From: JBFLYZ01 sp040756415
GTDB lineage: Bacteria; Bacteroidota; Bacteroidia; JADZBD01
DNA: 28,904 nucleotides
Assembly: GCA_040756415.1 (NCBI GenBank)
Contig: JBFLYZ010000051.1
Span: forward strand, 1 to 28,904
Direction of reading: 5' to 3'
The stretch's first letter is position 1, and every line of letters starts with the position of its first letter. Made by a program: the position numbers and the translations under genes. Under the pieces are notes generated by a model. The model searched no databases, had not been told where the DNA came from, and saw only the letters and a list, made by a program, of their open reading frames with translations. This document shows, one piece after another, positions 9,772 through 16,852 of the stretch.

Positions 9772-9788
9772 TTTAGAATGATTCTAAA
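9772..9788. promoter_or_regulatory. Perfect 17-bp palindrome, Fur/PerR-family-like operator of the SUF operon
   Basis: TTTAGAATGATTCTAAA is an exact 8-1-8 inverted repeat. Its core TTAGAAT-G-ATTCTAA has the 7-1-7 layout known for Fur-family boxes and differs from the Bacillus PerR consensus (TTATAAT-N-ATTATAA) only by one symmetric pair of bases. It lies 11 bp upstream of the sufA ATG and just downstream of the predicted -7 element, where a bound repressor would block transcription. A Fur, PerR or other dimeric iron/redox regulator is the natural candidate. An Rrf2-type regulator cannot be excluded. Confidence 0.7.
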
Positions 9789-9795
9789 GACAATA

Positions 9796-9826
9796 CAAAG
9801 ATACCTATTTTTAGGTAGGCGGCAAA
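9796..9826 (-). promoter_or_regulatory. Predicted Bacteroidota primary-sigma promoter of the SUF operon
   Basis: Read on the minus strand, TTTG (9826-9823) is separated by exactly 19 bp from TATCTTTG (9803-9796). This matches the Bacteroidota promoter form TTTG-N19-TAnnTTTG without mismatch. The transcription start should fall near 9790, giving a leader of about 30 nt that contains the palindrome at 9772-9788. Confidence 0.75.
9802..9817. repeat. Inverted repeat in the SUF promoter spacer
   Basis: TACCTA-TTTT-TAGGTA is a perfect 6-4-6 inverted repeat lying between the predicted -33 and -7 elements and touching the latter. Its position fits a second repressor site, but the short arms mean chance is possible. 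Confidence 0.4.
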
Positions 9827-9840
9827 TATAACCCAATAAT

Positions 9841-9866
9841 AAATAGGGTAGTAAAAAGCCCTATTT
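9841..9866. repeat. 8-bp inverted repeat upstream of the glycosyltransferase operon
   Basis: AAATAGGG (9841-9848) and CCCTATTT (9859-9866) are perfect reverse complements with a 10-nt spacer. The right arm ends 2 bp before the predicted -7 element of the plus-strand gene, so it could be an operator for that gene. A hairpin in a minus-strand transcript is the alternative. Confidence 0.4.
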
Positions 9867-9868
9867 TA

Positions 9869-9876
9869 TACTTTTG
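9869..9876 (+). promoter_or_regulatory. Possible -7 promoter element of the glycosyltransferase operon
   Basis: TACTTTTG matches TAnnTTTG exactly and ends only 8 nt before the ATG at 9885. No TTTG is found at the expected -33 position. If real, the transcript would begin almost at the start codon, giving a leaderless or nearly leaderless mRNA. Confidence 0.45.
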
Positions 9877-9884
9877 TGCTCCTT

Positions 9885-11597
9885 ATGGCTAAAGGCAAAG
9901 CGAAAAAAAAAGAATCCGACCCGGTACGGGGCAAATCCAGGCCTGCCAGCGGCAGCATATTCGAGAGGCTGGAGGCCTGGTTCGGGGCCAATAACCGTAA
10001 GCTTTTCAGGATCACATGCATAGTAACCCTTTTGCTTTCCATACTTCACTTCAACGCCCGTATCAGCGAAGGGGGCGATGACTCCACCTACATTTACCAT
10101 GGCTATAAGTACGCGCAGGACTTTTTCAACCATTTTTTCACGTTCAACGCCCCGCTTTACCCCATGTTCCTGGCCCTGCCCATCAAGCTATTCGGCATTA
10201 ACCTGGTGGTGCTGAAGCTGATATCGGTGATCTTCTATTTTTTTTCGGTTTGGTTCTTTTACAAGGCATTTGAAAGGCGGGTGCCTTACCTGGTGCTGTA
10301 CCCCGTTATTTTTTTCCTGGCCCTCAATTCCTACATGCATTATTTCGCCAGCCAGACGTATAACGAGGCCTTCTATCTTTTTCTTCAGTCTCTTTTCTTT
10401 TATTATTTCTTCCGCCTGTGGGACAAGGTAAAGGACAAGAATGATTTTCAGATCAGGGAGAACTGGAAGCTGTGGACCGCCACCGGCCTGCTGGCCCTGG
10501 CCCTGTCGCTTACCAAAAACCTGGCGGTAATGGTCTTCCCGGTGGTCCTGCTTTTTTTCCTGCTGCAGAAGCAGTGGAAAACCGCCATCACCGCTGCCGT
10601 GGTCACATTGGGAATACGCGGGCTGTTCGAGGTGCTCAAGCGCGTGGTATGGGGCGATATCGCCCAGTTGTCTTCCCAGGGGAACATCCTGCTGCTGAAA
10701 GACCCCTATATCGAATCGAAAGGGAAGGAGGACCTCATGGGATTCGTCAATCGTTTCCTGCTCAACAGCGAGATCTATCTTTCCAAGCGCTTTTTCCAGA
10801 TCATAGGCTTTATGCCCGAAACCTCGACCAAGATATTCGGGTTCCTGACCATTTTCATCATCGTGCTCATTGTTATCGGGCTCATATCGATCATCCGGAA
10901 CAAGAACAAGTACCTGCTTTTCGCCTGGATATTCACGGGCGCGCTCACCTTCGTGACCTTTGTGGCCCTGCAGATACGCTGGGACCAGCCCCGTCTTATC
11001 CTGGTACATATGCCGGTGATCTTCCTGGTCATTTATTTCGCGTTTTACATGCTGTTCACGCGGCTGCGATCGGGCTACTGGGTCTACCTCCTGATCACCG
11101 GCTCGATCAGCGCCTCCGTGCTTATATCTTCAGGCCGTAAGGCCGCTGCCAATGTGCCGGTGCTGGCCAAGAACGCGAGCGGTGATATTTATTACGGGTT
11201 TACTCCCGATTGGGTGAATTTCCTGAAGATAAGCCGCTGGTGTGCCGATAGCCTGCCTGAAAATTCAGTAGTGGTGAGCCGCAAATCGTCCATGTCGTTC
11301 ATCTACGGTAAGGGTAAGGAGTTCTTCCCGGTAAACAAAGTGATCTTCTACGATCCCGCCACCAAGCAGGCCAACCCCGATTCGGCCCTGGCGTATTTCA
11401 GAGAAAACAAGGTGACCCACGTCATCGTGGCCAGTCTCCGCCTCGACCCGCGCAAAAAGACCCAGAACGTGATCAACACCATTCACAACGTGGTGCAGCC
11501 CATCATTAAGAAATATCCTGAGCGGCTGAAGCTCGTTCACCAGGAAGGGGACATGAACAGCGAGCCCGCTTTTCTCTATGAGATCAAAACGGATTGA
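9885..11597 (+). CDS. GT-C family membrane glycosyltransferase
   Basis: This 570-residue multi-pass protein looks like a lipid-linked-sugar-dependent glycosyltransferase of the GT-C fold (PMT/ArnT-like, GT39-type). A basic N-terminus (KGKAKKKE) precedes the first membrane span (about 40-57). The first extracytoplasmic loop holds the acidic pair Asp65-Asp66 in SEGGDDSTYIYHG, the hallmark catalytic position of this fold. Many hydrophobic segments follow up to about residue 415, then a soluble C-terminal domain of about 150 residues. I chose the ATG over an in-frame GTG nine bases upstream, because the GTG overlaps the predicted -7 element. The stop overlaps the next gene by one base. Donor and acceptor are unknown; the GT2 domain two genes on could make the polyprenyl-phosphate sugar donor. 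Confidence 0.8.
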   Translation: MAKGKAKKKESDPVRGKSRPASGSIFERLEAWFGANNRKLFRITCIVTLLLSILHFNARISEGGDDSTYIYHGYKYAQDFFNHFFTFNAPLYPMFLALPIKLFGINLVVLKLISVIFYFFSVWFFYKAFERRVPYLVLYPVIFFLALNSYMHYFASQTYNEAFYLFLQSLFFYYFFRLWDKVKDKNDFQIRENWKLWTATGLLALALSLTKNLAVMVFPVVLLFFLLQKQWKTAITAAVVTLGIRGLFEVLKRVVWGDIAQLSSQGNILLLKDPYIESKGKEDLMGFVNRFLLNSEIYLSKRFFQIIGFMPETSTKIFGFLTIFIIVLIVIGLISIIRNKNKYLLFAWIFTGALTFVTFVALQIRWDQPRLILVHMPVIFLVIYFAFYMLFTRLRSGYWVYLLITGSISASVLISSGRKAAANVPVLAKNASGDIYYGFTPDWVNFLKISRWCADSLPENSVVVSRKSSMSFIYGKGKEFFPVNKVIFYDPATKQANPDSALAYFRENKVTHVIVASLRLDPRKKTQNVINTIHNVVQPIIKKYPERLKLVHQEGDMNSEPAFLYEIKTD

Positions 11598-12355
11598 TGG
11601 GGCTGCTCAAATACGATATATCAACCCACCTGGACGATCCGGTGACCACTACCCGGCACCGGGAACTTATCCTGTCAAAGCCTTTCCTCAGGAAGCTGTA
11701 TGCCGAATGGTACGATGAGTTCGCGCGCATTGCCGCTGAGCTGCCTCCGGGGAAATTGCTGGAGATCGGTTCGGGCGGAGGTTTCCTGAAGGACGTTATT
11801 CCCGGTATCATCACATCCGATATACTTCCGCTGGATTATTGCGATATGACCTTTTCGGCCGAGCAGCTTCCGTTCGGTAATGAAGAGCTGAGCGGTATTT
11901 TTATGCTGAACGTGTTCCACCATATTCCCCGCCCTCACTTTTTTCTGAAAGAGGCGCAGCGCGTGCTGAAGAAGGGCGGCCGTATCGTCATGATCGAGCC
12001 GGCCAACACCCTCCTGAGCCGTTTCATATACAAGAACTTCCATCATGAGCCATTCGATCCCAGGGGCGGATGGGAGATACAGTCGGCCGGTCCGCTTTCC
12101 GATTCGAACCAGGCGCTGCCGTATATTTATTTCATCCGCGACCGGGAAAAATACCGCAGCCAGTTTCCCTTGCTGCAGATCAGGCGGGTAAAGAACCACA
12201 CCCCATTTCGCTATGTATTGAGCGGGGGCGTATCGCGCAGGGCGATGGTCCCCGCGTGGTCATTCGGTTTTTTCAGGAGCATGGAAAGCGTTCTGTCGCC
12301 CTTATCGGGAATGCTGGGATTGTTTGTTACGATAGAACTGGAGAAGGCCGCATGA
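11597..12355 (+). CDS. Class I SAM-dependent methyltransferase
   Basis: The 252-residue protein has the Rossmann-type methyltransferase core. Motif I is LLEIGSGGG (54-62), the acidic region TSDILPLDYCD follows, and then the motif IV-like GIFMLNVFHHIPRP and the KKGGRIVMIEPA segment typical of this superfamily. The substrate is not evident; a sugar or lipid-linked glycan is suggested only by the neighbours. The ATG shares one base with the previous stop (TGATG); a TTG three bases upstream is possible but less likely. Its own stop overlaps the next start by 4 bp (ATGA). Confidence 0.85.
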   Translation: MGLLKYDISTHLDDPVTTTRHRELILSKPFLRKLYAEWYDEFARIAAELPPGKLLEIGSGGGFLKDVIPGIITSDILPLDYCDMTFSAEQLPFGNEELSGIFMLNVFHHIPRPHFFLKEAQRVLKKGGRIVMIEPANTLLSRFIYKNFHHEPFDPRGGWEIQSAGPLSDSNQALPYIYFIRDREKYRSQFPLLQIRRVKNHTPFRYVLSGGVSRRAMVPAWSFGFFRSMESVLSPLSGMLGLFVTIELEKAA

Positions 12356-13770
12356 CAGGAAAGCGCGAATACTTCGATCGCCTGGCGCCTGCCCACCGGA
12401 AGCGCGGTTTCTTCAGGCGCTACTACTGGAACGAGATCACGCGGTACATTCACTATTTCGCTCACGAAGACAATTCGGTGCTGGAGATCGGCTGCGGCAC
12501 GGGCGATCTGCTGGAGGCTTTGCCGGGGAGAAAAAAAACCGGAATCGACATCAGTCCGGAGATGATACGCATTGCCCGCGAGAAATACCCGCAGATCGAA
12601 TTCCACGTGATGGAAGCGGAAAACCTGCAGTTGCAGGAAAAATACGACACCATCATCCTCTCCAACCTGATCGGGTATACCGATGATGTACAAAAGGTGT
12701 TCGGCCAGCTTCACAAGGTGTGCCATGAACACACCAAGATCATTGTTACGTATTACAACTACCTGTGGGAGCCCTTGCTCAGGTTTGCCGAGATGATAGG
12801 CCTGAAAAGGCGCACCCCGCTCCAGAATTGGCTTACGCTGGCCGACATCAACAACCTGCTTTATATTTCCGGCTTTGACGTGTACCGCAACACCAAGCGT
12901 ATGATCTGCCCGTTGTACATCCCGGTGCTTTCATGGCTGTCGAACAGGTACCTGGCCAAGTTCGCCCTGTTCCGCTGGATGGCGATCAATAATTACACCT
13001 TCGCTCGGCCGGCACCCATGGCGCGTGAAGAGGAATATGCGCAAAAGTATTCGGTGAGCGTGGTCATACCGGCCCGCAACGAGAGCGGCAATATAGAAAG
13101 CGCCATAACCCGCCTGCCCCGCCTGGGCCGCCACACCGAGATCATTTTCGTGGAGGGCAACTCTACTGACGATACCTGGCAGAAGATACAGGAGGTGCAG
13201 AAGAAGTATGCTGCCACGCACGATATCAAGATCGCGCAGCAGAAGGGCAGGGGCAAGGCCGATGCCGTGCGCACCGCCTACGATCATATCGCTACAGGCG
13301 ATATCCTGATGATACTCGATGCCGATCTTACCGTACCGCCCGAGGACCTGCCCAAGTTCTACGATGCCATCGCATCGGGCAAAGGCGATTTCATCAACGG
13401 TTCGCGCCTGGTCTATCCCATGGAAAAAGAGGCCATGCGATTCCTCAACCTGCTCGGCAACCGCTTTTTCAGCGCGGCCTTTACCTGGCTGCTCGACCAG
13501 CGCTTCAAAGATACCCTCTGCGGCACCAAGGTGATGTTCCGCACGGAATACAACAAGCTGGTGAAGAATAAAAAATACTTTGGCGATTTCGACCCCTTCG
13601 GTGATTTCGACCTCATCTTTGGCGCGCATAAGCTCAACCACAAGATCATCGAGGTGCCCATACGCTACCGCGAGCGCACGTATGGCAGCACGAATATCTC
13701 CCGCTTCAAACACGGCCTGATCCTGCTGCGTATGTGTATCTTCGCCTCGCGAAAAATAAAATTCATCTGA
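12352..13770 (+). CDS. Methyltransferase-GT2 glycosyltransferase fusion protein
   Basis: This 472-residue protein joins two enzymes. Residues 1-215 are a class I methyltransferase with motif I VLEIGCGTGD (43-52) and the ISPEMIRIAREKYP segment. Residues about 233-472 are a GT2 glycosyltransferase similar to dolichyl/polyprenyl-phosphate sugar synthases: SVVIPARNESGNI (236-248), VEGNSTDDT, the GKADAVRTAYDHATG-like region, the metal-binding DAD at 323-325 in MILDADLTVPP, and the C-terminal FGDFDLIFGAHK and RYRERTYGSTNISR. No C-terminal membrane anchor is obvious. The ATG at 12352 overlaps the previous stop; the reading frame stays open further upstream, but there it only shadows the preceding gene. 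The fused methyltransferase is distinct from the one encoded just before it. Confidence 0.88.
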   Translation: MTGKREYFDRLAPAHRKRGFFRRYYWNEITRYIHYFAHEDNSVLEIGCGTGDLLEALPGRKKTGIDISPEMIRIAREKYPQIEFHVMEAENLQLQEKYDTIILSNLIGYTDDVQKVFGQLHKVCHEHTKIIVTYYNYLWEPLLRFAEMIGLKRRTPLQNWLTLADINNLLYISGFDVYRNTKRMICPLYIPVLSWLSNRYLAKFALFRWMAINNYTFARPAPMAREEEYAQKYSVSVVIPARNESGNIESAITRLPRLGRHTEIIFVEGNSTDDTWQKIQEVQKKYAATHDIKIAQQKGRGKADAVRTAYDHIATGDILMILDADLTVPPEDLPKFYDAIASGKGDFINGSRLVYPMEKEAMRFLNLLGNRFFSAAFTWLLDQRFKDTLCGTKVMFRTEYNKLVKNKKYFGDFDPFGDFDLIFGAHKLNHKIIEVPIRYRERTYGSTNISRFKHGLILLRMCIFASRKIKFI

Positions 13771-14816
13771 TGTTTGAAAATAAAGATAAACGCACGGAGC
13801 TCAGCAAGGTCGGGGAGTTCGGCCTGATCAAGGTCATATCCGATGCGGTAAAGCTGTACAATTCTTCCACGGTAAAAGGCATAGGCGATGACGCGGCCGT
13901 GATCGACAATGCCGGCAAGCTTACCGTAGTGAGCACGGATATGCTGGTGGAAGGCATTCACTTCGACCTGAGCTATGTGCCGCTGAAGCACCTGGGTTAT
14001 AAATCGGTGGTGGTGAACCTTTCGGATATCTACGCCATGAACGCCCTGCCCAGGCAGATAACCGTATCCATCGCCCTGTCAAACCGGTTTTCGCTTGAAG
14101 CGGTCGAAGAGCTGTACTCGGGCATGCTGCTGGCCTGCGAGAACTACCAGGTCGACCTGGTGGGGGGCGATACCTCCTCTTCGCTGAGCGGCATGGTGAT
14201 CAGCATCACCGCCATCGGGGAAGGCGAAAAGGACCAGCTTACTTACCGCAGCGGGGCCAAAGAAAAGAACCTGCTCTGCGTGAGCGGTGACCTGGGCGGT
14301 GCCTATATGGGTTTGCAGATACTGGAAAGGGAAAAATCGGTTTTTAAGGATAACCCCAACATACAGCCCGACCTGGAAGGGAATGATTACATCCTGGAAA
14401 GGCAGCTCAAGCCCGAGGCGCGGAAAGATATTCCCGTGCTGCTTCGCGCGCTGGGAGTGAAGCCCACGGCTATGATCGATATCTCCGATGGGCTGGCGTC
14501 AGAGATCCTGCACATCTGTAACCTCTCGGGCGTGGGTTGCGAACTGTATGAGGATAAGATCCCCATCGACCCGATGACCTACGAGCGGGCGCGCGAGTTC
14601 CACCTCGACCCCACGGTGTGCGCATTGAGCGGTGGCGAAGATTATGAGCTGCTCTTTACCATCGATATCAGCGACTACGACAAGGTCAAAGGCAATCCGG
14701 ATATCACCGTCATCGGCCACATCACGGAGAAATCGGCCGGGGCGAACATGATCTCGAAGAGCGGTACGGTTCATCCCATTACCGCGCAGGGCTGGGACGC
14801 GCTGCTGAAAAAATAG
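13770..14816 (+). CDS. thiL: Thiamine-monophosphate kinase
   Basis: ThiL phosphorylates thiamine monophosphate to the coenzyme thiamine diphosphate using ATP. The 348-residue protein shows GEFGLIKVI near the start, the nucleotide/Mg-binding GIGDDAAVID, STDMLVEGIHFDLSY, SVVVNLSDIYAMNALP, LVGGDTSSS and MIDISDGLASEI, in the order typical of the family. The ATG shares one base with the preceding stop (TGATG); the frame is open 12 codons further upstream, but this region belongs to the GT2 gene. It is the last gene of the overlapping glycosyltransferase operon and ends 3 bp from a convergent gene. There is no obvious functional link between thiamine and the glycosyltransferases. Confidence 0.95.
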   Translation: MFENKDKRTELSKVGEFGLIKVISDAVKLYNSSTVKGIGDDAAVIDNAGKLTVVSTDMLVEGIHFDLSYVPLKHLGYKSVVVNLSDIYAMNALPRQITVSIALSNRFSLEAVEELYSGMLLACENYQVDLVGGDTSSSLSGMVISITAIGEGEKDQLTYRSGAKEKNLLCVSGDLGGAYMGLQILEREKSVFKDNPNIQPDLEGNDYILERQLKPEARKDIPVLLRALGVKPTAMIDISDGLASEILHICNLSGVGCELYEDKIPIDPMTYERAREFHLDPTVCALSGGEDYELLFTIDISDYDKVKGNPDITVIGHITEKSAGANMISKSGTVHPITAQGWDALLKK

Positions 14817-14819
14817 GGC

Positions 14820-16358
14820 TTATTTTATTTTCGCTTTTTCCTCGATGATCTCGCGGAAAGGGATTTTCTTCATCTTGCTCTCGGCCCAGGAAATAAAATC
14901 AAAATACTCGAAGGCCGTGCGCTCGAAGGCATCGTCCTGCAGCTTCAGCAGGTCGTGGTACAGGTCGGAGTAGATGGTTTCAAGCCGCTTCTTGTCCTTG
15001 TCCTTCATCAGCTTATCGACAAAACTGAGAAAAATGTTTTCGAACGTATATACGCGTTTCCTGGCCTTCAGGTAGCGATGCACCGATTTGATGGTGTAAG
15101 GAATGAGGTCGTCATTCTTCAGCTCGATATGGATGATCACGTTCATGATCTCGGCAAAGCAATGCGCGTCTTCGATCTCTTCGATGGCCTTATTGTTCAG
15201 GATCTGGTTGTTCCATTTCAGGGCCAGTGAGAACTTTCCCGCACCGAAGTAAGCATTGGCAATGCTGGAGCAGAAATAAGCCACGCGCACTTTGTTGAGC
15301 TTGTCGGCATACTTTTCGAGGCCTTCTTCAATTTTCGGCACCAGCGCAAGCGCGCGCTCGAACTCGCCCAGGTTGTTATAGAGGGTCAGCTCGATGCTGT
15401 AGGCGCTCGAAAAGAGCTTGATCTCCAGGTCCTCGTTACGGCTGATCTCGAACTTCCGGGGCACCTCGCGCAGCATGCCCAGGTAGCGGAACACCTCGTC
15501 ATACCGCCTGAGCTGGCTGCCGATGTAGATAATGTTGGTCAGTACGGAAAAGTAGATGTTCGGCTCCTCCTCGAAAATATGGGTGTGGCTCTCGATCAGG
15601 TCTACGTTCTTTTGCAGGTGCTCGTAGCACTTTTCATAATCGCCCAACCCGAAATAATAGGCGCTGTAAATATGGTAATACAGGTACTTGGTCTCGGCTG
15701 AAAGGGCGCTGCTCTCGGCCTTGAGCAGGGTATTATCGATGATTTTTTTGAAGCTGGTCAGCTCTTCCTGGTTGCGCACCTTGCCGCGCTTGTTCAGGAT
15801 CATGAACAGGCGGCTTTTGATGTTCCAGTAATCGTTAAAATTCCGCACTTTCTCACCGATCAGCTCGTCCTCTTTCAGGAAGCGGTTGATGTCCTCTTCG
15901 TTCATGCCCGAGTAGTTGTCTTTTTCGATCAGGCGTTTTTCCCACTGGTAGATCTCCAGCAGGCTGGAATGCCGCTCGTATTTCTGGGCTACTTTTTTGG
16001 CGCTGGTCAGCAGCTTTGCGCAGAGGTCGTAAAGCGATTTCTTGTACAGTATCTCAGCGCAATGCAGGTCGCGTTTCAGCCGGGCATCGATGGATGAGTG
16101 GGCGTGGAAGGCATCCAGGCTGCGCAGCACGGCATCGTAGAGCCGGGCTTTTACAATGGAAAACTGCCTGACCCCGAACCGCATGGTAATGGCCTGTTCG
16201 TCATATTCCCGCTGGGCATCAATGGCATTGAAAAGCCGCACATAATTATTGTCTTCGGCAGCCGTGTGGCGCGAAGCATACAGCTTGAAATTGCGCTTTT
16301 CGGCCTTGGTCAGCGATTTGATCAGGCGGAAGAGGCTATCGGAAGCTTTGTTAGACAT
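14820..16358 (-). CDS. Conserved helical repeat protein of unknown function
   Basis: I do not recognise a named family for this 512-residue protein. It is predicted almost entirely helical and soluble, without a signal peptide. The N-terminus (SLFRLIKSLTKAEKRNFKLY, about 8-27) resembles a segment seen at the start of uncharacterised Bacteroidota proteins. The remainder (about 90-490) contains loosely repeating helix pairs with alternating YxxxxxYxxAxxxxxxG-like spacing, such as YYHIYSAYYFGLGDYEKCYEHL and FCSSIANAYFGAGKFSLALKW, which looks like tetratricopeptide-type repeats. A protein-protein interaction role is plausible. It converges with thiL (3-bp gap) and diverges from the T9SS gene at 16853. 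Confidence 0.75.
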   Translation of the reverse strand: MSNKASDSLFRLIKSLTKAEKRNFKLYASRHTAAEDNNYVRLFNAIDAQREYDEQAITMRFGVRQFSIVKARLYDAVLRSLDAFHAHSSIDARLKRDLHCAEILYKKSLYDLCAKLLTSAKKVAQKYERHSSLLEIYQWEKRLIEKDNYSGMNEEDINRFLKEDELIGEKVRNFNDYWNIKSRLFMILNKRGKVRNQEELTSFKKIIDNTLLKAESSALSAETKYLYYHIYSAYYFGLGDYEKCYEHLQKNVDLIESHTHIFEEEPNIYFSVLTNIIYIGSQLRRYDEVFRYLGMLREVPRKFEISRNEDLEIKLFSSAYSIELTLYNNLGEFERALALVPKIEEGLEKYADKLNKVRVAYFCSSIANAYFGAGKFSLALKWNNQILNNKAIEEIEDAHCFAEIMNVIIHIELKNDDLIPYTIKSVHRYLKARKRVYTFENIFLSFVDKLMKDKDKKRLETIYSDLYHDLLKLQDDAFERTAFEYFDFISWAESKMKKIPFREIIEEKAKIK

Positions 16359-16852
16359 GTATATTTATTCGATATAATGTAAGTTGTGCCTTTTGCGCTC
16401 ATCCCCGCTTTCCCGTTCTCTCCTGCATTGACTTTTCGGCCCCGCCCCAGTACTATTCTTCAATGAAAAAATGTGCGGCCGAACCTTACGCACTTATTAA
16501 AGATACTTAATATTTCTCTTTACCTCCTTGTCTTACCCGGCTGCCAGCCCTCGTTTAGATATGTATAAAAATGAAAAAAGATGAAAGGCGGGCTGACCTG
16601 TATAACATGCCTGGCCTGAAATAAATATAATCGATTGTTTGTCAGGCATATAAATCAAACCTCAAAGGGGCTGATATGTATAGAATTAGACAAAATAAGT
16701 TTGTAGAAGGCCACAGCAAGGGGATATTTTTGATGCAGAGTAGCAAGGTTAATACCGGCCGGTCGGCACATGGGGATGTTGCAAAAGATCGGTCGGTATT
16801 TTTACCTGATCACGAAGCAGTTCCCCTGAACCCCATTCCAAAACCAGGCAGC
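16359..16852. other. 494-bp divergent intergenic region
   Basis: This region separates the helical protein (-) from the T9SS protein (+). A TAnnTTTG match (TAAGTTTG, 16696-16703) is a possible plus-strand -7 element but lacks a well-placed -33 TTTG. A stable GC-rich hairpin is present at 16751-16800. The frame of the downstream gene is open back to an ATG at 16676, but the signal peptide argues for a start at 16853. A weak inverted repeat TTCGGCC/GGCCGAA (16435-16441 and 16477-16483) has a 35-nt spacer and no clear role. No promoter was recognised for the minus-strand gene. Confidence 0.5.
16751..16800 (+). repeat. GC-rich hairpin element, copy A (conserved ATGGGGATGTTG loop)
   Basis: AATACCGGCCGGTC (16751-16764) and GATCGGTCGGTATT (16787-16800) pair over all 14 positions in RNA if two G-U pairs are allowed. 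The 22-nt loop contains ATGGGGATGTTG. A second hairpin with different stem bases but the same loop core is at 22614-22659. This copy lies 52 nt upstream of the ATG at 16853. It may be a 5'-leader RNA element or one copy of a dispersed repeat. Confidence 0.65.

Noticed and set aside
12070..12351. 94-codon upstream extension of the methyltransferase-GT2 fusion
   Set aside because: It overlaps the preceding methyltransferase in another frame; the ATGA junction at 12352 is a typical coupled start.
16435..16483. TTCGGCC/GGCCGAA inverted repeat
   Set aside because: Seven-bp arms with a 35-nt spacer in a GC-mixed region are too weak to call a structure, and no loop similarity to the two reported hairpins exists.
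16676..16852. 59-residue N-terminal extension of the T9SS protein
   Set aside because: It would place the signal peptide internally; the extension contains the hairpin element and no recognisable domain.
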